From NCBI GenBank assembly GCA_024711025.1, contig JANJTP010000069.1, positions 1 through 64,000 on the forward strand: a DNA stretch of 64,000 nt, written 5' to 3'. This document shows positions 56,239 through 64,000 of this stretch, one piece after another. Source of the stretch: Solirubrobacteraceae bacterium. Lineage in GTDB: Bacteria; Actinomycetota; Thermoleophilia; Solirubrobacterales; Solirubrobacteraceae. The translations under genes and the position numbers were made by a program. The notes below the pieces were generated by a model. The model was not told the origin of the DNA and ran no database searches. It worked only from the letters and a program-made list of their open reading frames with translations. The stretch's first letter is position 1, and each line of letters begins with the position of its first letter.

Positions 56239-57316
56239 GGTCTAGCTCCTGGTTCGTGGTCTGGGCAGAGAAGGCGTCGATCCGGGCCGCCCGCAGCAGC
56301 GTGATCTCCCGCCCGCCGAGGAGTCCCTGGGGCCGCCTGATGAGGATGAGCAGCATCGTCAGAGCCAGCCCGACGTCGCGGAGGCCGGCCGGGAGGTCGA
56401 CGACCAGCGGGCCGATCGCCATCCCGGACTCGAGTGCGCCGAGCAGGCGCGCGAGGACTGAGATCAGGATCGTCCCCACCACGGCGCCGCTTAGGCTCGT
56501 CGTCCCGCCGACTACGAGCATCGCGATCGCCAGGAACGTCGGCTGGAGGTAGAAGGCGGCCGGCTGGACGGCGCCCTGCGCCTGCGCGAAGCACGCCCCC
56601 GCGACGCCGACCATGAACGCCGACAGCACGAAGGCCACCGTGCGCATCCGTGCGACGCCGATGCCGACGGAGCGCGCCGCGGTCTCGTCCTCGCGCACGG
56701 CGCGCACCCGCAGGCAGAGGGCGGTCTGCTGGAAGGCCCAGGCGATCGCGACGGTCGCCAGCGCCGCCGCCAGCAGGACTTCGAACCCGACCGTCGGGAT
56801 GCTGGAGATGCCCGACGACCCGTTGGTCACCTGCTCCCAGTTGCGCGCGACGACGTTGATGATCATCAACACCGCGAACGTGCCGAGCCCGGCGTTGAGC
56901 CCGTTGAGCCGCATCAGCGGCCCGCTCAGCGCCAGCGCGAGGAGCGCCGCCGCGAGCCCGCCGGCGAGCGTGGCCGCCGCGCCCGGCAGATGGGCGGACT
57001 GGAGCGGGGCCAGCATGTTGGGCAGCAGCAGCTCCTTCGTCTCGGGGCTGAGGAGCAGGATCGCGGCGACGTATCCGCCGACGGCCATGAACGACAGGTG
57101 CCCGAACGAGAACACGCCGGAGTTGCCGATGAAAACGTAAAGGCCGACGACGACCATCAGGCTCACGAGCATCGTCAGCGTGTCGCGCTGAAGCGACGCA
57201 GAGCCGAGGTTCCCCGCGATGGCGACCGCGGCGACCAGCGCGCACACCGCGACGAGCGTCGACAGCGGGCGGAGGCGGTCGCCCAGCGGAGGGGCGTGGC
57301 GTGAGATCTGTGCCAT
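56201..57316 (-). CDS. livM: Branched-chain-type ABC importer permease LivM
   Basis: 371 residues with eight to ten helices. GHLSFMAVGGYVAAI, RVRAVREDETAARSVGI (ATPase contact) and FLAIAMLVVGGTTSLSGAVVGT are typical of LivM. Its start lies one base after the LivH stop. Carboxylates and aromatic acids, not only amino acids, are taken up by this family; the neighbours suggest an acid that is then CoA-activated. Confidence 0.92.
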   Translation of the reverse strand: MAQISRHAPPLGDRLRPLSTLVAVCALVAAVAIAGNLGSASLQRDTLTMLVSLMVVVGLYVFIGNSGVFSFGHLSFMAVGGYVAAILLLSPETKELLLPNMLAPLQSAHLPGAAATLAGGLAAALLALALSGPLMRLNGLNAGLGTFAVLMIINVVARNWEQVTNGSSGISSIPTVGFEVLLAAALATVAIAWAFQQTALCLRVRAVREDETAARSVGIGVARMRTVAFVLSAFMVGVAGACFAQAQGAVQPAAFYLQPTFLAIAMLVVGGTTSLSGAVVGTILISVLARLLGALESGMAIGPLVVDLPAGLRDVGLALTMLLILIRRPQGLLGGREITLLRAARIDAFSAQTTNQELDHDEQCAARTAVT

Positions 57317-57317
57317 G

Positions 57318-58217
57318 TCAGATCCTCGTTATGGTCGAGCGGGCGACGATCAGGCCACCGGGCCGCAGCACCAGCACGCCCAGGACGACAGCGAACACGA
57401 ACGCGTCGCGGTACGGCCGCAGCTCGACGGGCAGCGCGACCTGCAGTACCACGGTCGCGATCCCAATCAGCATTCCGCCTAGGACGGCTCCCTGGAGCGA
57501 GCCCATCCCGCCAATCACCGTGGCGATGAACGCGATCAGCACCGGCGTGATCCCCATCGTCGGGGTCACGCTGGCCGTCTGCACGAGCAGCAGGAAGGCC
57601 GCGATCGCCGCCAGCAGGCCAGAGAGCGCGAACGAGATAGCGATCACCCGGTTCGCCCGCACGCCCACCAGGCGCGCCATCTGGAAGTCCTCGGCCGCGG
57701 CGCGCATCTGCACGCCGATCGACGTACGCGCCAGGAAGAGCGCCAGGCCGACGAGCAGGGCGGCGGTCAGGCCGATCGTCAGCGCGTCGAGCTTGCCGAT
57801 CTCGATGCCGCCGACCGTGAACGACCCGGTCAGCCCGCCGGCGATGTCCACGGTCCGCGGGGTCGACCCAAAGATTACGACCGCGAGGCTCTGCAGCAGG
57901 TAGCTGACAGCGAACGAGGTGACCAGCAGCGTGGCCGGGCTCGCGTCACGCACCGGCCGGAACGCCACCCGCTCGGTGAGCAACGCGAGAGCGACGACGA
58001 CCACGAGGACGATGCCCAGTAGTGCCACGAACGGGACGCCTACGAGCAGGAACATCGTCATCGCCCCGGCCGTGATCAGCTCGCCGTGCGCGAAGTTGAT
58101 GAGGCGCATGACACTGAACACCAGCGCTATCCCGAGCGCGTACAGCGCGTAGGTCGAGCCGAGCGACAGCGCGTCGACCCCGTCCTGGACGATCGAATGC
58201 AGGGTGGCGACGATCAT
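57318..58217 (-). CDS. livH: Branched-chain-type ABC importer permease LivH
   Basis: 299 residues, eight helices. LGSTYALYALGIALVFSVMRLINFAHGE is the family N-terminus, and MRAAAEDFQMARLVGVRANRVI is the ATPase contact loop. Its ATG overlaps the livF stop as ATGA. Pairs with LivM. Confidence 0.92.
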   Translation of the reverse strand: MIVATLHSIVQDGVDALSLGSTYALYALGIALVFSVMRLINFAHGELITAGAMTMFLLVGVPFVALLGIVLVVVVALALLTERVAFRPVRDASPATLLVTSFAVSYLLQSLAVVIFGSTPRTVDIAGGLTGSFTVGGIEIGKLDALTIGLTAALLVGLALFLARTSIGVQMRAAAEDFQMARLVGVRANRVIAISFALSGLLAAIAAFLLLVQTASVTPTMGITPVLIAFIATVIGGMGSLQGAVLGGMLIGIATVVLQVALPVELRPYRDAFVFAVVLGVLVLRPGGLIVARSTITRI

Positions 58218-58942
58218 CGGGCCTCCCCCGTCCCGAGGTACGCGCCGGCCAGCAGCGCGCCGGCGGCGGCCTCGCCGTCAACGGTCTCGGGCAGCGGCTC
58301 TATGCGGCCGCCGCACATCAAATGGCTCCGCGTCGCGAACGCGGTCGCCCGGGCGACGTTCTGCTCAACGAGCAGGATCGTCACGCCCCGGCCGCGCAGC
58401 TCTCCGAGCACCTCGAAGACGAGGTTGATGACGAGCGGGGCGAGGCCGAGCGAGGGCTCGTCGAGCAGGAGCAGTCGCGGCGAGGCCAGGAGCGCGCGCG
58501 CGATCGCGAGCTGCTGCTGTTCGCCGCCCGACAGCCGCGAGGCCTGCGTGTCGTGAAGCACGCGCAGGATGGGGAACCGGTCGAGCGTCGCCGCGAGGTC
58601 ACGCCGGGCCTGCTCGCGGTCACGGCGGACCGTCATCCCGAGCCGCAGGTTCTCGGCGACCGTCAGGCTGCCGAAGATGTGCCGCCCTTCGGGGACCAGG
58701 CCGATCCCCCGGCGCACGATCGCCTCCGGGGAGTTGCCGTGCAGGTTGCGGCCATCGTAGGCGATGCTGCCCGCTGCGGCGGCGACGACCCCGGCAATCG
58801 CCGAAAGCAGCGTGGTCTTGCCCGCGCCGTTGGGGCCAACGATGGCCACCGCCTCGCCCTCGTTCACCTCGAGGCTCACCTCGTGGAGCGCAGGCACCCG
58901 GCCATAGCGCACGACCAGGTCCCGCACCTCAAGCAGCGACAT
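58214..58942 (-). CDS. livF: Branched-chain-type ABC importer ATPase LivF
   Basis: 242 residues. GPNGAGKTTLLSAIAGV (Walker A), GIGLVPEGRHIFGSLTV (LivF-typical Q-loop), LSGGEQQQLAIARAL and LLLDEPSLGLAP. It overlaps livG by 14 bases. Confidence 0.93.
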   Translation of the reverse strand: MSLLEVRDLVVRYGRVPALHEVSLEVNEGEAVAIVGPNGAGKTTLLSAIAGVVAAAAGSIAYDGRNLHGNSPEAIVRRGIGLVPEGRHIFGSLTVAENLRLGMTVRRDREQARRDLAATLDRFPILRVLHDTQASRLSGGEQQQLAIARALLASPRLLLLDEPSLGLAPLVINLVFEVLGELRGRGVTILLVEQNVARATAFATRSHLMCGGRIEPLPETVDGEAAAGALLAGAYLGTGEAR

Positions 58943-59678
58943 GGCCGTGCCCCGCTCCCAGATAGGCGTCGAGGACGACGGGGTTCCGCCGGACCTCGTC
59001 CGGGGTCCCGATCGCGAGCGTGCGTCCGTGGTCGAGTACTTGGAGCCGCCCGCAAAGCCGCATGATCAGCCGCATGTCGTGCTCGACCACGAGGATCGAC
59101 ACGCCGAACGTGCGGTGGATCTCCCGCAGGGCGGCCAGCAGCTCGTCGGACTCGTCCTCGTTGAGCCCGGCACCGGGCTCGTCGAGCAGCAGGAACCGCG
59201 GCTTGACGGCGAGGGCCCGCGCGACGCCCGCGAGGCGCTCCTCGCCGTGGGGCAGGGCTGACGCCACGGCGCCGGCGCGGTGACCCAGCCCGATGGCGCC
59301 GAGCAGCTCGATCGCCTGCCGCTGGGCCTGTCGCCGGCTCATCCCAACCCCGACCCCGCCGAGCTGGACGTTCTCCAGGACGGTCAGGGTCGGAAAGAGC
59401 CGCACGCTCTGAAACGTGCGGACCAAACCGCGGCGGGCCAGCCGCTCGGCCGGCCAGCCCGTCACGTCGGTGCCGACCAGAACGACCCGCCCGTCCGTCG
59501 GCGCCTGGAACCCCGACAGGACGTTGAGCAGCGTCGTCTTGCCGGCGCCGTTGGGACCGATCAGGCCGACGATCTCACCTTCGTCGATCCAGAGGTCGAT
59601 CCCGTCGAGCGCTCTCAGGCCGTCGAAGTGCACGCCGAGGTCGTGCGCCTCCAGCCGAGGCTGTCGGATCGTGCTCAT
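58929..59678 (-). CDS. livG: Branched-chain-type ABC importer ATPase LivG
   Basis: 249 residues. GPNGAGKTTLLNVLSGF, LVRTFQSVRLFPTLTVLENV (LivG-type Q-loop) and LLLDEPGAGLNEDE. The signature stretch reads LPHGEERLAGVARAL, where the usual SxGxxxxLxIARAL is slightly altered. It follows livK by 30 bp. Confidence 0.92.
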   Translation of the reverse strand: MSTIRQPRLEAHDLGVHFDGLRALDGIDLWIDEGEIVGLIGPNGAGKTTLLNVLSGFQAPTDGRVVLVGTDVTGWPAERLARRGLVRTFQSVRLFPTLTVLENVQLGGVGVGMSRRQAQRQAIELLGAIGLGHRAGAVASALPHGEERLAGVARALAVKPRFLLLDEPGAGLNEDESDELLAALREIHRTFGVSILVVEHDMRLIMRLCGRLQVLDHGRTLAIGTPDEVRRNPVVLDAYLGAGHGHVAA

Positions 59679-59708
59679 CGCCGTCGGGGCTCCGTGGCGC
59701 TCCGTCGC

Positions 59709-60923
59709 TCAGCAGGGTGCCTTCGGCACGTTGACCGGGGCGAGCGCCGCCTCGACGACCTTCACCTTGCCCTGCTCCACCTTCGACACCGCCATGGCGC
59801 GGGCGATGGGCGTGTGGCACTCGCTGCTATACGTGGTCGGCCCCGTGATCAGCTTCTCGTCCTTGAACGCCTCGACGGCCTTGGCCATCTCGGCCCCGTC
59901 GGTTGAGCCGGACGTCTGCACCGCACGGGCGATCGTCTCGATCGCCGCGTAGCCCAGGATCGGCGCGTAGTCCTGGATCTTCGCCAGGCCACCACCGGTG
60001 AGCTCGTCGTACTTGCTCCCCAGCTCCCGCAGCTGGGCGTCCGGGCTCTCCTCGCGCAGCGACCCGATGTTGGCGTAGTAGAGGTCGCTCAGCTTGGGTA
60101 CGCCGCCCGCGACGATGCGCCCGTCGACGCCGGCCTGCCCGACGATGGGCAGGTCGATCCCCGCTGAGCGGATCTGGCGAACCGCCGACGTCGCGCCGGG
60201 GAGGAACGAGCACAAGACGATGAAATCGGCGTCCGCGGACTTCATCCGCCCGACCTGCGGGCTGATCGAGCTGTCGGCGTTCTGGAAGGTGTCCTTGCCG
60301 GCCACGGCGATGCCGGAGGCCTTGAACGACTGCTCGACGTAGTCGCAGCCGCGCGCGGAGTACTTGATGGTGGTGTCGGCCAGCACGTAGGCGCGCTTCC
60401 ACCCGTTCTTCTGCGCCAACGCCGACATCACGCCCGCCTCGACCGGCGTGCCCGTCAGCGTGTTGAACGTCAGCGGGCCGATGCCCTGCTTGCCGTAGAG
60501 CGGGTCGCCCGCGCAGCCGATCGCGAACTTGCCCTGCTTGTTAGCCTCGCGGGCAGCGGGTGCACCGAAGTCGTAGTCGCACGACGTCACGACGACGTCC
60601 GCGCCCTTCTCGAGCACCGAGAGGCCGGCGGACGCAACGCTCGGCAGGTCGGACTTCGTGTCCGCCTTGATGATCTCGATCTTGCGCCCGTCGATGCCGC
60701 CCTTGGCGTTGATGTCTTGGATGGCGATCCGGGCGCCGTCGAACACCGGCCCGTCGAACGCGTTGGTCGCCCCGGTGAATCCCATGGCGAAGCCGATCTT
60801 GATCGGCTTGCCCGAGTCTCCGCCGTCACCCACGGCGGTTTCGCTCTTGGTGCCACCACAGCCGGCGAAGCCTGCGACGCAAGCGAGGCCCACCGCGACC
60901 CCGATGAAGGCACTGCGCTTCAT
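59709..60923 (-). CDS. Branched-chain-type ABC substrate-binding lipoprotein
   Basis: 404 residues from the ATG at 60923, after GGAGAG. The lipoprotein leader ends in AGFAGCGG. The fold is the type-1 periplasmic-binding fold: KIGFAMGFTGATNAFDGPVFDGARIAIQDIN, DVVVTSCDYDFGAPAA and IGCAGDPLYGKQGIGPLTFN. It starts a nine-gene operon (binding protein, livGFHM, MaoC-like, CoA ligase, HyuA, HyuB, then the broken TPR gene). A strong palindrome lies 59-80 bp upstream. Confidence 0.9.
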   Translation of the reverse strand: MKRSAFIGVAVGLACVAGFAGCGGTKSETAVGDGGDSGKPIKIGFAMGFTGATNAFDGPVFDGARIAIQDINAKGGIDGRKIEIIKADTKSDLPSVASAGLSVLEKGADVVVTSCDYDFGAPAAREANKQGKFAIGCAGDPLYGKQGIGPLTFNTLTGTPVEAGVMSALAQKNGWKRAYVLADTTIKYSARGCDYVEQSFKASGIAVAGKDTFQNADSSISPQVGRMKSADADFIVLCSFLPGATSAVRQIRSAGIDLPIVGQAGVDGRIVAGGVPKLSDLYYANIGSLREESPDAQLRELGSKYDELTGGGLAKIQDYAPILGYAAIETIARAVQTSGSTDGAEMAKAVEAFKDEKLITGPTTYSSECHTPIARAMAVSKVEQGKVKVVEAALAPVNVPKAPC

Positions 60924-60981
60924 TTCTCTCTCCTCTCCCCGGCCCACTGGCGTGGGCCATTGTGATTACGCTAGAGTCTTG

Positions 60982-61003
60982 CTGGTCCTGTGTACAGAGC
61001 CAG
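60982..61003. promoter_or_regulatory. 22-bp palindrome upstream of the livK operon, likely operator
   Basis: Symmetric pattern CTGG-N2-CTGT-N2-ACAG-N2-CCAG (16 of 22 positions symmetric) in the 156-bp gap before the binding-protein gene. The CTGT-N2-ACAG core resembles sites used by GntR/FCD regulators, but no such regulator gene is in the window. No other palindrome of this quality is in the gap. Confidence 0.6.
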
Positions 61004-61079
61004 TTTCGATCTATCTGCAGGTACCACACCGCCGGGAAGTCACGCTTGACCGATCCGACTGGTATGTCCGCATTTAGGT

Positions 61080-62296
61080 GTGCCAGCCGACGTCATAGAG
61101 CCAGTCCTGCCAGGCAGCACACGAGCGCCTCGTGCATCTCCGATCTCCGTGAACTCCGCGGGCCCCGCGACCCGCGGCGGGCATCGGCAACCCACCGCGG
61201 TCGTCGACAGGCCCGCGTCCTTCAAGCGCACGAGAGAGCTCGCGCACGACCGCCGGGCGCGCTTGTGGCGCGTAGGCGCGCAGGCCTCGCGGTCGCGCAC
61301 CAGCTCGATCGCGTAGAAGTAGCCCTTCCCGCGCACCTCGCCGACCACCGGAAGGGAGCGCAGCGACTCGATCGTCGACCGGAAGCCGGCCTCGTTGGCG
61401 CGGACGTGGTCGCAGAGCCGCTCGCCCCGAGGATCTGCACGTTGCACAGCGCCACCGCGGCGGCGACCGGATGGCCGCCGAACGTGAAGCCGTGGGCGAA
61501 CGTCGCGTCCCCCCTCGACGAACGGCTCCGCCACCCGATCGGAGATGACCACCGGCCCCCATCGGCGCGTGGACGGACGTCAGTCCCTTCGCGGTCGTGA
61601 TGAGGTCCGGCACGTAGCCGTAGCGCTGACAGCCGAACCAGTGGCCGAGCCGTCCCCAAGCGCAGATGACCTCGTCGGAGATCAGCAGCACGCCGTGGTG
61701 GTTGCAGATCTCGCGGACCCGCTCGAAGTAGCCGTCGGGCGGGACCAGGCAGCCCCCGGCATTCTGGACCGGCTCGAGGATCACCGCCGCGACCGCCTCG
61801 GGCCCCTCGGCGACGATCCGCTCGTCGAGGGCGGCCGCGCTCCATCACGCAGCTCGCCTGCCCGCGCCATCGGTGGTAGGCCCGCGCCAGCTTGAGGGCC
61901 GTCTCGACCGACTCGGACCCGCCGGAAGTGAAGAAGACCCGGTTGAGGGCGCCCGGCGCGAGGTGCGCGATCCGCTCCGCCAGCTGACCGCGGGCGGATG
62001 AGCGAAGCCCCAGGTCTGGAAGAAGGCGAGCCGCGCCGCCTGGTCGCGGGCGGCCGCGGCCAGCTCCCCGCGGCCGTGGCCGACGTTCACGCAGAACAGG
62101 GCGGCCAGGCCGTCCAGGTACCTGCGGCCGCGCTTATCGAAGACGTGGCAGCCCTCGCTGCGGACGAACCGGCAGCCGGGTCGGATCGAGCTTCGCCCAG
62201 CCGGGTGAAATGCATCCACAGATGCCGCACCGCGGCGTGCGGGATGCGCGACGGCGCCTCGACCGGCTCGGCGCCGGGCATCGTGCGGGGCGACAT
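61080..62296 (-). pseudogene. Class III (omega-amino acid) aminotransferase, heavily frameshifted
   Basis: Starts at ATG 62296 and covers the whole family length, but the family sequence jumps reading frame at least six times. Pieces include PSRIPHAAVRHLWMHFT, FVRSEGCHVFDKRGRRYLDG, LNRVFFTSGGSESVETALKLA, AVILEPVQNAGGCLVPPDGYF, LLISDEVICAWGRLGHWFG, FAHGFTFGGHPVAAAVA and VVGEVRGKGYFYAIELVRD. The active-site Lys in TTAKGLTSVHAPMGA is still encoded. Flanking genes are intact, so either a decayed gene or a stretch of indel errors in the assembly. It would have fed semialdehyde to the MmsA-type dehydrogenase upstream. Confidence 0.8.
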
Positions 62297-62298
62297 GG

Positions 62299-62736
62299 TC
62301 AGGCACCCCCGGCGGCGTAGGCCCGCTGGACCTTGCCGCGACCCTCGGTGGGGAAGTCCTCCTTGAGCCAGTACTCCCAGCCCCCGATCATCTCCTTGAC
62401 CGGGCGGCCGAGAGCGGCCAGGCGGGCCGCGGCCTGCGTCGAGCCGTTGCAGCCCGGCCCCCAGCAGTAGGTCACGATCAGCCCGTCGGGCAGCTGGGCG
62501 ACGCTCTCCTCGTCGATCTCGTCGAACGGCAGGTTGATCGCGCCGGGAACGTGGGACTTCGCGTAGGCGGCCCGCGCCCGGACGTCGAGGACGACGAGGC
62601 CGGCCACGCCCGCCTTCTGGTCCTCGTAGACCTCCGAGGGGTCGGTCTCCAGGCGGCGGCGCGCCTCGAAGTGGCGCCGCGCCTCGTCAGCGGGCGCGGC
62701 CGGGACCGCTGCCACCTGGCCGGTGATCTCGCTCAT
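62299..62736 (-). CDS. Rhodanese-like domain protein
   Basis: 145 residues from the ATG at 62736 with GGAGGA just before. One rhodanese domain: LVVLDVRARAAYAKSHVPGAINLPFDEI, then the active-site loop YCWGPGCNGSTQAA with two candidate Cys. It may move sulphur or simply bind. It stands between the dehydrogenase and aminotransferase genes (37-bp and 2-bp gaps), so cotranscription is likely, but its role there is unclear. Confidence 0.85.
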   Translation of the reverse strand: MSEITGQVAAVPAAPADEARRHFEARRRLETDPSEVYEDQKAGVAGLVVLDVRARAAYAKSHVPGAINLPFDEIDEESVAQLPDGLIVTYCWGPGCNGSTQAAARLAALGRPVKEMIGGWEYWLKEDFPTEGRGKVQRAYAAGGA

Positions 62737-62773
62737 GGTTCCTCCGTGTGGTCGTGGATTGCTGGGGGCTGGG

Positions 62774-64000
62774 TCAGAACTCGGGCCAGCGGGTCGTGAC
62801 GACCTGCTGACGGGTGAAGAAACGCACGCCGTCGGGCCCGTACATGTGGGCATCGCCGAACAGCGACGCCTTCCACCCGCCAAACGAGGACCAGGCGACG
62901 GGCACCGGGATCGGTACGTTCACGCCCACCATCCCGATGCCGCAGTCGCGCGCGAACCTCCGGGCCGTGCCGCCGTCGCGGGTGAAGAGGGCGACGCCGT
63001 TGCCGAACGGGTTGTCGCGGACGAGCCGGACCGCGTCCTCGTACGCGGGCACCCGGACGACCGAGAGCACCGGGCCGAAGATCTCGTCGTCGTAGACCGG
63101 GCTCCCGGGCGCGACGCGGTCGACCAGCGACGGCCCGACGAAGAACCCGGGCAGCGCGGCGCACGGAGCCTCGCGACCGTCGAGCACGACCTCGGCGCCA
63201 TCCGCCGCGGCCTGCCCGAGGTAGCCGGCGACGCGGTCGCGGTGCTCGCGGGAGACGAGCGGCCCCATGTCGACGCCCTCCTGCGCTCCGGGCCCGACGC
63301 GCAGCCCTCCGGCGCGCTCGACGATCCGGCCGACGAGCTCGTCGCCGCCGTCGCCGACCGCGACGAGGACCGAGACCGCCATGCAGCGCTCGCCGGCGGC
63401 GCCGTACGCGGCCGCGACGGCGGCGTCGGCCGCCGCGTCCATGTCGGCGTCGGGCATCACGACCATGTGGTTCTTCGCGCCGCCCAGCGCCTGCACGCGC
63501 TTGCCGGCGGCGGTGCCGCGCCGGTAGACCGCGCGCGCCACGGGCGTCGAACCGACGAAGCTGATCGCCGCGACGCCGGGGTGGTCGACGATCGCCTCGA
63601 CCGTGTCGCGATCGCCGTGGACGACGGTGACGACGCCCTCCGGCAGGCCCGCCTCCACCAGCACCTCCGCGAGCCGCGCCGGCGCGGACGGCGCCTTCTC
63701 GGAGGGCTTGAAGACCACCGCGTTGCCGCAGGCGATCGCGTTCGCGAGCATCCACAGCGGGACCATCACGGGGAAGTTGAACGGTGTGATCGCACCCACC
63801 ACGCCGAGCGGCCGGCGGACCGAGTGGACGTCGAGGCCGGTCGCCGCGTTCGAGCTGTGCGCGCCCTCAAGGAGCTGCGGGATGCCGCACGCGAACTCGA
63901 CCGACTCGAGGCCGCGAGCCACCTCGCCTAGCGCGTCCTCGCGGGTCTTGCCGTTCTCGCGCACGATCAGGTCGGCGAGCTCGGTCGCGCGCTCGCGCAG
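62774..64000 (-). CDS. mmsA: Methylmalonate/malonate-semialdehyde dehydrogenase, CoA-acylating (5' partial)
   Basis: 408 residues are visible; the first 90 or so lie beyond the right edge. Aldehyde-dehydrogenase fold with GAITPFNFPVMVPLWMLANAIACGNAVVFKPSEK (about 40-75 of the visible part), ISFVGSTPVARAVY, GAKNHMVVMPDAD and the catalytic Cys in AAGERCMAVSVL, all typical of MmsA. The C-terminus has FGGWKASLFGD. Oxidises malonate or methylmalonate semialdehyde to acetyl- or propionyl-CoA, the natural next step after an omega-amino-acid transaminase. Confidence 0.92.
   Translation of the reverse strand: MRERATELADLIVRENGKTREDALGEVARGLESVEFACGIPQLLEGAHSSNAATGLDVHSVRRPLGVVGAITPFNFPVMVPLWMLANAIACGNAVVFKPSEKAPSAPARLAEVLVEAGLPEGVVTVVHGDRDTVEAIVDHPGVAAISFVGSTPVARAVYRRGTAAGKRVQALGGAKNHMVVMPDADMDAAADAAVAAAYGAAGERCMAVSVLVAVGDGGDELVGRIVERAGGLRVGPGAQEGVDMGPLVSREHRDRVAGYLGQAAADGAEVVLDGREAPCAALPGFFVGPSLVDRVAPGSPVYDDEIFGPVLSVVRVPAYEDAVRLVRDNPFGNGVALFTRDGGTARRFARDCGIGMVGVNVPIPVPVAWSSFGGWKASLFGDAHMYGPDGVRFFTRQQVVTTRWPEF

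Overview
The window is very GC-rich and densely coded, with many stop/start overlaps of the ATGA and GTGA type. Together with gap-pgk-tpiA-gpmI, rapZ-uvrC, bPH2-domain and TadE-like genes, this fits a high-GC actinobacterium, most likely near Solirubrobacterales/Thermoleophilia. That placement is inferred from gene content and style; no rRNA, tRNA or other taxonomic marker is present.

The first 19.6 kb is mostly housekeeping. It holds an alpha/beta-hydrolase-cyclase fusion, tgt with a membrane zinc peptidase, hsp20, and a MarR regulator divergent from a glyoxalase-fold dioxygenase. A pair of bPH2 membrane proteins follows, then a compact lower-glycolysis operon (gap-pgk-tpiA-gpmI) and a rapZ-uvrC group. 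The block ends with a small pseudopilin (TadE/TadG-like) cluster whose last gene fuses a TadG-like anchor to two peptidoglycan-hydrolase domains.

From 19.7 to 33.4 kb lies a catabolic/transport island: an FAD amine/amino-acid oxidase, a tartrate/D-malate-type dehydrogenase, a creatinase-fold M24 protein lacking most metal ligands, a polyamine-type ABC importer, hydantoinase/oxoprolinase subunits HyuA and HyuB, and a PucR regulator. From 33.5 to 39.5 kb is the phosphate regulon pstSCAB-phoU with an orphan PhoB/PhoP-type response regulator. I see 11-nt direct-repeat PHO boxes upstream of both pstS and the regulator gene. A large secreted murein hydrolase and an ABC-F ATPase follow.

The last 20 kb is a second catabolic island. 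One TetR-controlled operon (acyl-CoA dehydrogenase, thiolase, MaoC, two SDRs) shares a palindromic operator with the tetR gene itself. An opposing operon carries a Liv-type importer, a MaoC-like protein, an acyl-CoA ligase and a second HyuA/HyuB pair; I infer a possible ketone-carboxylase-type route. It ends in a TPR gene broken by a nonsense codon and an IS3 scar. Beyond it lie a heavily frameshifted class III aminotransferase, a rhodanese and a methylmalonate-semialdehyde dehydrogenase cut by the window edge.
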